Source: Azorhizobium doebereinerae UFLA1-100
Lineage (GTDB): Bacteria; Pseudomonadota; Alphaproteobacteria; Rhizobiales; Xanthobacteraceae
Length of the DNA stretch: 64,000 nt
Reading direction: 5' to 3'
NCBI RefSeq assembly: GCF_000473085.1
Contig: NZ_KI421496.1
Location: 1 to 64,000, forward strand
Shown here one piece after another: positions 28,307 through 37,415 of the stretch (the stretch's first letter is position 1; the number at the start of each line of letters is the position of its first letter). The notes under the pieces are model-generated. The model worked only from the letters and a program-made list of their open reading frames with translations. It ran no database searches and was not told where the DNA came from. A program made the translations under genes and the position numbers.

Positions 28307-29713
28307 ATGCTGCAGTTGTTCTACAAGCCGGCGCCCATTCTGGAGGAGAGCGGACCCGGCTGGTTCGCGCCCGCGCGACCCAGGCCCTATGCCAAGCGCC
28401 CGCCGCCCCTGGAACTGGCGCTCGCCGCCAAGCGCAGCCTGATCTCGCCGTGGCAGGCGAACGACTACACCTCCACCTATGGCTCCATCCGCCTGTTCGG
28501 CCGGCAGGTGTTCCTGGCCAATTCCCCGGAGACGGTGAAATACGTCATGGCCACGCGCCATGACAATTACGAGCGCAAGAGTCCGCAGATGCGCCGCGCG
28601 CTGGAATACCTGCTGGGCGACGGCCTGTTCATCTCCGACGGCGAGACCTGGAAGCGGCGCCGCCCGCTGGTGAGCGACATCGTCCACAAGAACCGGGTGC
28701 CTACCTTCGGCCTGACCATGGAGGCGGTGACGCTGGCCATGGTCGAGCGCTGGCGGGCCCGGCCCGCGGGCGAGCCGTTCAACGCGCTCACCGAGATGGC
28801 GGAGCTGACCGCCGAGATCATCTCCCGCGCCGTGTTCGGCAACCATCTCGGTGCCGGGGCGGCGCATCAGGTGGTGGAGGCGTTCACCCGCTACCAGGGC
28901 CTGATCGACAATTTCAACTTCGGCTATTTCCTCGGTGCCGACGAGGGGCTGCCGGTGTTCCGCGGGCCGCGCCTGCGCCGGGCGGTGGCCCAGCTCGACC
29001 GGGTGATCGACAAGGTGGTGTCCGACCATCTGGCGGGGCATGGCGAGCACAATTCCATGGTCGACCTGCTGGTGAAGCGCCAGCAGAAGAGCCCGGAGCT
29101 GGGCCTCGACCTGTCGGCGCTGCGCAACGAGGCGGCGACCATCTTCATGGCTGGGCATGAGACCACGGCCGCCGTGCTCACCTGGGCCTGGTATCTCGTC
29201 GCCAACGCGCCTTGGGTGGAGGAGGCCGTGCTGGCCGAGATCGACCGGGTGTGCGGGGGGCGCACGCCAACGGTGGCCGACGTGCCGAAACTGGACTGGT
29301 GCCGCTCGGTGATCGAGGAGACGCTGCGGCTCTACCCGCCGGTGCCGATCCTCGCCCGCCAGGCCAAGGAGGCCGACCGGATCGGCGGCATCGACATCGA
29401 CCCGGCGGCGCTCGTGGTTGTAGCGCCGTGGCTCTTGCATCGTGCGGTAGAGTTGTGGGAGCATCCCGAGCGGTTTCGGCCAGAACGATTCTTGAGCGAG
29501 CGTCCGGCACCCTACACATACATTCCTTTCGCCATCGGGCCGCGCATCTGCGCCGGCCTGGCGTTTGGGCTGACTGAATCGATCCTATGCTTCGCCATCC
29601 TGATCCAGCAGTTCCGCGTGCGCGTGGTGCCCGGCACCAAGGTCGAGCCCGCCAGCCGGCTGACGCTGCGCCCGGCGGGGGGGCTGCCGGTGACGGCGCA
29701 GCCGCGGGGGTAG
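28307..29713 (+). CDS. Cytochrome P450
   Basis: A 468-residue heme monooxygenase. Family marks are the I-helix oxygen-binding motif AGHETT (residues 282-287), the K-helix ExxR (EETLR, Glu338-Arg341), the PERF-like segment FRPERFL, and the heme-binding loop FAIGPRICAG with the axial Cys at residue 415. No signal anchor is present, so the protein is probably soluble and needs separate redox partners, none of which is nearby. The general sequence (N terminus, LLGDGLFISDGETWKRRRP, HETTAAVLTWAWYLV) is that of the CYP group acting on long-chain acyl or lipid substrates in bacteria. Its place between manC and the glycosyltransferases is unusual; hydroxylation of the lipid made by the PKS cluster is a hypothesis. 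Confidence 0.93.
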   Translation: MLQLFYKPAPILEESGPGWFAPARPRPYAKRPPPLELALAAKRSLISPWQANDYTSTYGSIRLFGRQVFLANSPETVKYVMATRHDNYERKSPQMRRALEYLLGDGLFISDGETWKRRRPLVSDIVHKNRVPTFGLTMEAVTLAMVERWRARPAGEPFNALTEMAELTAEIISRAVFGNHLGAGAAHQVVEAFTRYQGLIDNFNFGYFLGADEGLPVFRGPRLRRAVAQLDRVIDKVVSDHLAGHGEHNSMVDLLVKRQQKSPELGLDLSALRNEAATIFMAGHETTAAVLTWAWYLVANAPWVEEAVLAEIDRVCGGRTPTVADVPKLDWCRSVIEETLRLYPPVPILARQAKEADRIGGIDIDPAALVVVAPWLLHRAVELWEHPERFRPERFLSERPAPYTYIPFAIGPRICAGLAFGLTESILCFAILIQQFRVRVVPGTKVEPASRLTLRPAGGLPVTAQPRG

Positions 29714-29798
29714 CGGGGGGCCGCACCTCCCGCGGGCTTGAGCGTATATGTTGCGCGGGTTTTCGCCGGCCCTGACGGGCCAGGGTTCGGAGAACATC

Positions 29799-30476
29799 AT
29801 GTCAGGGGGTTCGGGTCGGGCGGGAGGGTGGAGAGAAGTGTGGCCGGTGCGCCTGTTCATGCGGCCGGCGGACCTGAACGCCCAGGCGGATGCCGCCCGC
29901 GATACCCGCAATTGGCATGCTGCGGCGCAGCTTTACCGGCAAGCGGCGGAACGCTCGTCCGAGCCGTTCGGGCTCTGGGTCCAATGCGGCAATTGCGCCA
30001 AGGAGGCGGGGGATCTGGACGGCGCGGAGGCGGCCTATTCCGTCGCGCGCCACATCAATCCGGACGACGCCGACCTTCATCTCCAGTTCGGACACCTGCG
30101 AAAGCGGCAGGGGCGGGCGAGGGAGGCGCTGACGCACTACCGCATGTCCATGACTCTCGACGGCAATGCCTCGGCAACGGACGAGTTCCGCGCGCTGGCG
30201 GCCCAGCTGGACGAGCGTGCGACGGCCGGTGCGCTGTTCTGGGGCAAGGGGGCTGCGCCCTTTGACATCGCCTACATGGCCACGATCGGGGCGGATCCCG
30301 ATGGCATGCCGGAGGGGGCGGGGCGGACGAAGCCCTTGCCGGATGCATCATCGGGTGCAAACCGGCGCGGTGCCGGGACGCTGCGCGCCGACGCGATCCT
30401 GGCCGACCTCTGGCGGGCGGCGCGCCCCCACGGCGCCCAGGCGGGGACATCCATCCACATCAGCGTGTCCCGGTGA
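29799..30476 (+). CDS. TPR-repeat protein of the polysaccharide locus
   Basis: A 225-residue protein with about three tetratricopeptide repeats between residues 20 and 120 (RNWHAAAQLYRQAAERS, LDGAEAAYSVARHINPDDADLH, GRAREALTHYRMSMTLDG). The C-terminal half is low-complexity and Gly/Ala/Arg-rich with no recognised domain. Start choice is uncertain: ATG 29799 has GGAG upstream, while ATG 29857 (MRPADLNAQADAA) would begin directly at the first repeat. TPR segments of this sort are often fused to or placed beside glycosyltransferases in Hyphomicrobiales capsule loci, so a scaffold role is inferred. The following glycosyltransferase starts 79 bases after the stop. Confidence 0.75.
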   Translation: MSGGSGRAGGWREVWPVRLFMRPADLNAQADAARDTRNWHAAAQLYRQAAERSSEPFGLWVQCGNCAKEAGDLDGAEAAYSVARHINPDDADLHLQFGHLRKRQGRAREALTHYRMSMTLDGNASATDEFRALAAQLDERATAGALFWGKGAAPFDIAYMATIGADPDGMPEGAGRTKPLPDASSGANRRGAGTLRADAILADLWRAARPHGAQAGTSIHISVSR

Positions 30477-30555
30477 ATGCGTCGGGATCGGCGCGTCTCA
30501 TGTCCCGGCCCGGCCCGTGTCGGGCAAGGTGCGGCTATTTCTAAGGTTTGGTCAG

Positions 30556-33441
30556 ATGCGCCTCGTCGTTGATCTCCAGAGCGCCCAGTCCGGCAGCCGG
30601 CTCGGCGGCATCGGCCGCTATTCACTCGATCTTCTGCGGGGGATGTTGAAGACAGCGGGCGGGCACGAGATTCAGATCGTGCTCAACGGCCAGTTCGAGC
30701 GAGAGGCGAACGAGGTGCGCGACCTGCTGCGCAACGAGGTGCCGGCCAGCAATTTCCATGTATTCCAAGTTCCACGCGAAATCTCCTATTTCGACGGTAA
30801 TATTGAATTATTGCGCTCGGCAACCGTCCTACGTGAACAGTTCATCGAAAGCCTCAATCCCGACGCGGTACATCTGACAAGCCTGTTTGAGGGGCTTCAC
30901 GAAAACGTTTCTACATCGATTAATTCGACTTCAAGTCGTATTCCGGTTGCGGTAACGCTTTACGATCTAATTCCGCTTAAGCAACGTTCTCTATATCTTC
31001 GGAATTTTGTGGTGAGGCGGCATTATTTCTCGAAATTCCGCCAATTGCGCGACGCATCGGCGTTACTGGCCATATCGCAATATTCCGCCGATGAGGCTCT
31101 GGAAGAGCTGGGTGCCTTCAACGGCATCGTCCAGGACATCAAGTCGGGCATCGATCCGAAGTTCAGGCCGGTCCCGGATGCGTTGGACCTGCTGCAGGCT
31201 TCGGAGGCCTTCCGTGCGATCACCGGCGCGTTCATCCTCTATACGGCGAGCTTCGACGTCCGCAAGAACCAGGCCGGTCTCATCCGCGCCTATGCGAAGC
31301 TGCCGGCCGAGATCCAGGCCGGATACCAGCTCGTTCTGGTCGGCGGGGCGGACAACGCCGTCTATGAGCGGCTGGCCGAATACGCGCGTGCGCTCGGGAT
31401 CGCGCCGGACCGCGTGGTCTTCACCGGGCGGGTCAGCGACGAGGACCTGATCGTCCTTTACAACACCTGCGCCCTGTTCGTTTTCCCCTCGCTGTGGGAG
31501 GGGCTCGGCATGCCGGTGCTCGAGGCGCTGGCCTGCGGGGCGCCCGTCATCTCGTCCAATACGACGAGCCTGCCGGAGGTTTTGGGGACCGAGATCGGCT
31601 TGTTCGACCCGAATAATGACGGCGACATCGCCGCCCGGATGGAGCAGGGGCTCGTTGATCCCGCGTTTCGCGCGTCGTTGCGGGCGCATGTGGACCGCCA
31701 CCTGACGGAATTCACCTGGGAACGCTCCGGCGAGCGGGCGTGGCGGGCGATCGAGACGGCGTGCAAGTCAGCGCGACAGGCCCTGCCCGCCGCTGCTCCG
31801 GTTGCCGCGGCGACCGGCGAGACCGTCGGCCAGGCCTTGGCGCGCCATTGCCAGCTGGATGAACTCTCCGACGGCGAGCTGCGTATGATCGCGTCCTGTG
31901 CCACCACGAACGAAGCCACCGTTCAAGCGTTGACGCAGCCTCCCTCCGGGCCGGTGGGGTGGGTCACCACCTGGGGCACGCGGTGCGGCATCGCCTCCTA
32001 TTCGCGCAAGTTCATCGCCCATTCCGCGTACCGGCCGATCATCTTCGCCCCCCATGCCGACGCGCCGGAGACCATTCCCGGCTATGACGTGCGGCGCTGC
32101 TGGACGCAGGGCAAGATCCCGTCTCTTGCCGAACTGGCACGGGAGGTCATCGCCAGCGGCGTTGAGAGCCTCGTCATCCAGGTCAACTATGGCTTATTCG
32201 ATTTCGGCGCCTTCAACGATCTCGTCGATACGCTCTATGCAGCGAACATCAAGGTGTTCCTGACGCTCCACTCGACGGTGGACCAGTCGGACGACGAGCG
32301 GCAGCAGCTCAGCTACATCCGGCGCGCCCTGGCGGCCGCGTCGGGCCTGTTCGTGCATTCGCGCCATGACGTGGAGCAATTGGCCAAGCTCGGCCTGTCG
32401 GCAAACGTCACGCTCATCTCCGACGGCGTCGACCCGGCGCTCGTGAAGACGCCGGCCGTCCAGCCGATGCGCCGGCGGATCGCCACCTACGGTTTCGCCC
32501 TGCCGGGGAAGGGCCTGGAGCAGATGGTGGAGGCGGTGGCGATCCTGCGCGCCCAGGGGGAGCCCGTCACGCTGGCGATGCACAATGCCGATTATGGCGA
32601 CACCGGCGGTGTTTCGAGGGCCCTCCTCCAGGACATCGGGGAGCTGATCGCGGCGCGCGGGCTGGCTGATTGCGTCAGCCTGCATCCGGACTACGTGCCG
32701 GACGCGGACAGCATCACGCGGCTGCAGCAGGCCGACCTCATCGTCTTTCCCTATCAACGCACGGGCGAGTCCTCCAGCGCCGCCGTGCGCATGGGCCTTG
32801 CCGCCCAACGGCCGGTGGCGGTGACGCCGCTGCCGATCTTCTCGGATGTGCGCGAGGGGACCTATGCGCTCCCAGGGCGCGATGCGGAGGCGATCGCCAC
32901 CGGGGTGGCCGAGATCTTCGGCTTGATTGAAGGCCGTGCGCCCCTGGCGGGGGAAAAAGCCCGAGCCGCGGCGCGCTGGCTGGCGGTTAACGACCTGCGG
33001 CAGGTGACGGCGGTGATGGATCGAGCCATCGCTCGGGCGGCGCTTGGCGAGCACTGGCAGACGGTCTATGCGGCTGCGTTGCCGGAATTGCCCATGCAGG
33101 AAGGCTTCCTGAAGAACGGGCGCATCGTCTCCGGGCAGCGCGACGGAACGCTGTGCCACGGCCCCTACCTGGACCTCATGCCCGGGCTTTATCGGTTTTC
33201 GATGCGAGCCAACGTCAGCCAGGCAACGCCGAAGTCTCTTATGCGCCTGCGCTTCAGCAGCAATGCAGGGCAGGAGACGCAGCAGGAGTATGCCATCAGC
33301 TATATGAGAGAAGAGAGTGTCTTCGTGAAGACCATCTTCGTCCCCGTGCCGACAAGGAGTGTCGAAGTCGTCATCCTGTCGGAAGGGGGCGCGCGCGTGG
33401 AGGTCATCGGCTATGAACTCGAACGCCGCCGGCCGCATTAG
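30556..33441 (+). CDS. Giant two-module GT-B glycosyltransferase with C-terminal accessory domain
   Basis: A 961-residue cytoplasmic glycosyltransferase. Module 1 (about 1-390) is a GT4 enzyme: SRLGGIGRYSLDLLRG at the start, donor domain FILYTASFDVRKNQAGLIRAY, and the canonical E-x7-E in LWEGLGMPVLEALACG (Glu315 and Glu323). Module 2 (about 420-820) begins GWVTTWGTRCGIASY and has FALPGKGLEQMVEAVAIL and VFPYQRTGESSSAAVRMGLA, in which the second motif Glu is missing. The last 120 residues (GPYLDLMPGLYRFSMRANV onwards) form a beta-rich domain also found in two other proteins of the locus. ATG 30556 is the natural start. Bases 30770-31100 are markedly AT-richer than the rest. It could add two different sugars. 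Confidence 0.9.
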   Translation: MRLVVDLQSAQSGSRLGGIGRYSLDLLRGMLKTAGGHEIQIVLNGQFEREANEVRDLLRNEVPASNFHVFQVPREISYFDGNIELLRSATVLREQFIESLNPDAVHLTSLFEGLHENVSTSINSTSSRIPVAVTLYDLIPLKQRSLYLRNFVVRRHYFSKFRQLRDASALLAISQYSADEALEELGAFNGIVQDIKSGIDPKFRPVPDALDLLQASEAFRAITGAFILYTASFDVRKNQAGLIRAYAKLPAEIQAGYQLVLVGGADNAVYERLAEYARALGIAPDRVVFTGRVSDEDLIVLYNTCALFVFPSLWEGLGMPVLEALACGAPVISSNTTSLPEVLGTEIGLFDPNNDGDIAARMEQGLVDPAFRASLRAHVDRHLTEFTWERSGERAWRAIETACKSARQALPAAAPVAAATGETVGQALARHCQLDELSDGELRMIASCATTNEATVQALTQPPSGPVGWVTTWGTRCGIASYSRKFIAHSAYRPIIFAPHADAPETIPGYDVRRCWTQGKIPSLAELAREVIASGVESLVIQVNYGLFDFGAFNDLVDTLYAANIKVFLTLHSTVDQSDDERQQLSYIRRALAAASGLFVHSRHDVEQLAKLGLSANVTLISDGVDPALVKTPAVQPMRRRIATYGFALPGKGLEQMVEAVAILRAQGEPVTLAMHNADYGDTGGVSRALLQDIGELIAARGLADCVSLHPDYVPDADSITRLQQADLIVFPYQRTGESSSAAVRMGLAAQRPVAVTPLPIFSDVREGTYALPGRDAEAIATGVAEIFGLIEGRAPLAGEKARAAARWLAVNDLRQVTAVMDRAIARAALGEHWQTVYAAALPELPMQEGFLKNGRIVSGQRDGTLCHGPYLDLMPGLYRFSMRANVSQATPKSLMRLRFSSNAGQETQQEYAISYMREESVFVKTIFVPVPTRSVEVVILSEGGARVEVIGYELERRRPH

Positions 33442-33566
33442 GCGAGAGCGGCGGACTATGCTGTGAAAGCGGGACCGCCTACCGAGGATGCCGCCGCTGC
33501 ACGCGGTGCGGGAAGCGTGCTATGAGCGAACGCCGCCGGGTGACTTCCGGAGCGGGCGGGCCGTGA

Positions 33567-34655
<1,089 letters not shown>

Positions 34656-34668
34656 GCGGGGACTGACG

Positions 34669-35646
34669 ATGTCTGATGCGCCTGTTCTGCTGCTGGTGGG
34701 GGGCACCGGGTTCGTCGGCGCACACATGGCGCCGGCGCTGCGCCGTGCGTTTGCGGACCATCGCCACGTTATGCTGACCCGGGAGGCGGAAACGGTCGCC
34801 GAAGGGTGGAGCGCCGAGAACGGTAATCTGCTCGATCCCGCGAGCATCGAATCGGTCGTCGCCCGGCTGAAACCGCGCATCGTGGTGCATCTGGCGGCTC
34901 AGGCGTCGATCGACGTGGCGGTGAATGCCGCGGAAGCCACATGGCGGGTCAATTTCGGCGGGACCTTCGCCCTGGCTTCGGCGCTGGCCCGCCACGCCCC
35001 CGGCGGCACGGTGCTCTTCACCTCTTCGGCCGAGGTCTACGGGCGCAGCTTCGTCCTCGGTAAAGCGACCGAGGACACCCCCACCCAGCCGGCTAATGCC
35101 TATGCTGCCTCCAAGCTGGCGGCCGAGCATGCCCTGGCGCAAGTGCTGCCGCCGGAGACCCGGCTGATCGTAACGCGCTCGTTCAACCATACCGGACCGG
35201 GGCAGGACGAGCGTTTCGCCTTGCCGTCCTTCGCCGCGCAGATCGTGCGCATCGAGGCGGGTCTGCTGCCGCCGGTGGTGCGGGTGGGTGACCTGTCGGC
35301 GGAACGCGATTTCCTCCACGTGTCCGACGTGGTGGACGCCTATATCCGGCTGCTGACCATGAAGCCGTCCCAGTCTCGCATCCTGGTCAACGTCTCCTCT
35401 GGGCAGGGGTATCGGATCGGCGACCTGCTGCACGCGCTGTGTGATCTTGCCCGTGTGCCCGTGCGGGTGGAAACCGATCCTGCGCGCATGCGGCCCTCCG
35501 ACATTCCGTCCGCGGTGGGCGATCCGGCCCGCCTCAAGCAACTCACCGGCTGGCAGCCGAAGCATAGCGTTGAAGACACGCTCGTCGAGCTGATCGAATG
35601 GTGGCGTGCCCGCATCGGTGCCCAAGCAGCGCATTTGAAGCCATGA
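34669..35646 (+). CDS. rmd: GDP-6-deoxy-D-mannose reductase (GDP-D-rhamnose synthesis)
   Basis: Reduces GDP-4-keto-6-deoxy-D-mannose to GDP-D-rhamnose. The 325-residue extended SDR has GGTGFVGAHM at the N terminus, the catalytic Ser-Ser-Ala segment FTSSAEVYG, YAASKLAAEHAL (Tyr-x3-Lys), and the Rmd-like RSFNHTGPGQDERFALPSFA. The alternative product GDP-L-fucose would need a Fcl/WcaG-type epimerase-reductase, and the sequence is nearer to Rmd than Fcl, which I judge from the NHTGPGQ and FALPSFAAQIVRIE pattern. It directly follows gmd, supporting the pathway reading. D-rhamnose homopolymers are common in such surface polysaccharides. Confidence 0.85.
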   Translation: MSDAPVLLLVGGTGFVGAHMAPALRRAFADHRHVMLTREAETVAEGWSAENGNLLDPASIESVVARLKPRIVVHLAAQASIDVAVNAAEATWRVNFGGTFALASALARHAPGGTVLFTSSAEVYGRSFVLGKATEDTPTQPANAYAASKLAAEHALAQVLPPETRLIVTRSFNHTGPGQDERFALPSFAAQIVRIEAGLLPPVVRVGDLSAERDFLHVSDVVDAYIRLLTMKPSQSRILVNVSSGQGYRIGDLLHALCDLARVPVRVETDPARMRPSDIPSAVGDPARLKQLTGWQPKHSVEDTLVELIEWWRARIGAQAAHLKP

Positions 35647-35965
35647 TGTAGCCTCGCCTCAGGCAGGTTTACGTTGCGAGCAGACCCCTTCCCTCATCTA
35701 TCAGGGCTTCAGTGGGGATGTCGTAGAATAAAGGCCGTCGCGCCATGATCTTGCCATTACGCACCTCTTCGATGGGTGGACGTTCGGTGGGGCGCGTGGT
35801 GTTTAAGGTTGTATTTAATATTGATGCAACTGTAGAAGTGTTCCAAAACTAGTTAGCCGGGATGAAAGCTTGTGAAGCCTCATTCTGAACCGTAGTTGTT
35901 TACCGTTTCGGCGGTATGTATAAGTCCCCCTTCCATTCCTACTCGAACAGCGGAAATCGAATCGG
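35647..35965. other. AT-richer intergenic region between rmd and the methyltransferase
   Basis: About 320 bases, clearly less GC-rich than its flanks, with no long gene. On the minus strand a small open frame from ATG 35746 to TAA 35669 encodes 25 residues (MARRPLFYDIPTEALIDEGR...), and the same frame stays open further upstream to about 35860; it may be the remnant of a lost gene. The AT-rich stretch at 35810-35940 is the likely promoter zone for the following methyltransferase, though no precise boxes could be fixed. Confidence 0.45.
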
Positions 35966-37201
35966 ATGAGCGAGCCTTACAAGCAGATCACCGGCTGCCG
36001 CATCAACGGATCGAAGAACCTCATAACCGTCCTGCAACTCGGTCATCAGGAACTCACCGGCGTGTTTCCCGCGCCCGGCCAGGCTGTCACGTCCGGTCCG
36101 CTCGATCTGGTCTGGTGCCCGGACAGCGGCTTGCTGCAACTCGCGCACACCTACGATGCGTCCGAGATGTACGGCGATAATTATGGCTACCGCTCCGGCC
36201 TGAACGGCTCGATGGTGCGCCACCTCACCAGCAAGATCGGTTTCCTCGAGAAGCTGGTGGACCTCTCCCCGGGCGAGGTGGTTCTCGATATCGGCTCGAA
36301 CGACGCGACCTCGCTGAAGGCTTACAAGACGCAGGGCCTGAAGCGCATCGGCATCGACCCGACCGGCCTGAAGTTCAAGCAATACTATCCCGACGACATC
36401 CAGCTGGTGCCCGACTTCTTCTCTGCGGACAATTTTCGCAAGGTGAGCACGCAGGCGGCCCGCATCGTCACCTCCATCGCCATGTTCTACGACCTGGACG
36501 ACCCGATCGCCTTCGCGCGGGACATCGCTTCGGTCCTCGCGCCGAACGGCATCTGGCATTTCGAGCAGAGCTACATGCCGGCGATGCTCCGCACGACGTC
36601 TTACGATACGATCTGCCACGAGCATCTCGAATATTACAGCCTCGGCGTGGTGAAGGTCATCGTCGAAGCGGCCGGGATGAAGCTCATCGACGTGCAGATG
36701 AACGGCATCAACGGCGGCAGCTTCGCGGTGACGGCCGCGCTGAAGACCTCCACGCTGCCGGCCAACGATGCGGTCATCAACTGGCTGCTCGAGCAGGAAG
36801 ACCGGATGGGCCTCAACACGGTTCGCCCGTTCCGCGAGTTCGAGGACCGGGTGTTCCGCCACAAGGCCGACCTGATCCGCCTGCTGAAGGCGCTGGCCGC
36901 CGACGGCAAGAAGGTGTTCGGCTATGGCGCCTCCACCAAGGGCAACGTCACGCTCCAGTTCTGCGGCGTGACCACCGCAGAAATGCCGGTGATCGCCGAG
37001 GTCAATCCCGACAAGTTCGGCAAGGTGACGCCCGGCACGCGGATTCCCATCGTCTCGGAGGCCGAGGCGCGGGCGATGCAGCCGGACTATTTCCTGGTGC
37101 TGCCGTGGCACTTCAAGGAAGGCATTCTCCAGCGCGAGCAGGAATTCATCGCCAAGGGCGGCAAGTTCATCTTCCCGTTCCCCGAGATCGAGATCGTGTG
37201 A
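35966..37201 (+). CDS. Class I SAM methyltransferase, C-methyltransferase-like
   Basis: A 411-residue protein with the three-part build of sugar C-methyltransferases (TylC3/NovU type): an N-terminal putative zinc-binding part (residues 1-70), a SAM-binding Rossmann domain with VVLDIGSNDATSLKAY near residues 105-120 and SFAVT, and a C-terminal domain (KKVFGYGASTKGNVTLQFCG, PIVSEAEARAMQPDYFLVLPWHFKEGI). The C-terminal half is canonical for the family. The usual CxxC pairs of the N-terminal domain read CRIN and CPDS here, so the second Cys of each is lost. It probably methylates a nucleotide-linked deoxysugar such as the keto-intermediate of the gmd pathway. Confidence 0.9.
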   Translation: MSEPYKQITGCRINGSKNLITVLQLGHQELTGVFPAPGQAVTSGPLDLVWCPDSGLLQLAHTYDASEMYGDNYGYRSGLNGSMVRHLTSKIGFLEKLVDLSPGEVVLDIGSNDATSLKAYKTQGLKRIGIDPTGLKFKQYYPDDIQLVPDFFSADNFRKVSTQAARIVTSIAMFYDLDDPIAFARDIASVLAPNGIWHFEQSYMPAMLRTTSYDTICHEHLEYYSLGVVKVIVEAAGMKLIDVQMNGINGGSFAVTAALKTSTLPANDAVINWLLEQEDRMGLNTVRPFREFEDRVFRHKADLIRLLKALAADGKKVFGYGASTKGNVTLQFCGVTTAEMPVIAEVNPDKFGKVTPGTRIPIVSEAEARAMQPDYFLVLPWHFKEGILQREQEFIAKGGKFIFPFPEIEIV

Positions 37202-37311
37202 GCGGGGACGGTTGCTGGCAGTTGCAAGGGCGTTCGGCGGAGGTCGCCGCGGTTGATATGAGTTTTTCGACTGCGGTACCGCCGAATCCCAGCTGGCTGT
37301 GATCTTGACGA

Positions 37312-37384
37312 TACCTCGCTGAGGCTGTGCTCACGCCGCTTCAGCGAGGTAAGGCCTGTGGCGGAGGCCGCTTTACCTTTTTGG
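37312..37384 (+). promoter_or_regulatory. Attenuator-like leader with two mutually exclusive hairpins
   Basis: TACCTCGCTGA (37312-37322) pairs perfectly with TCAGCGAGGTA (37341-37351). The 3' arm overlaps GGTAAGGCC (37348-37356), which can instead pair with GGCC (37366-37369) and TTACC (37373-37377), a hairpin followed at once by TTTTTGG. The two foldings exclude each other, as in terminator/antiterminator switches. It ends 32 bases before the start of the next glycosyltransferase gene. Alternatively the second hairpin is simply the terminator of the methyltransferase gene. Confidence 0.5.
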
Positions 37385-37415
37385 ATCTTATATTTTGGAC
37401 CGAAGCGGAGGCCCA

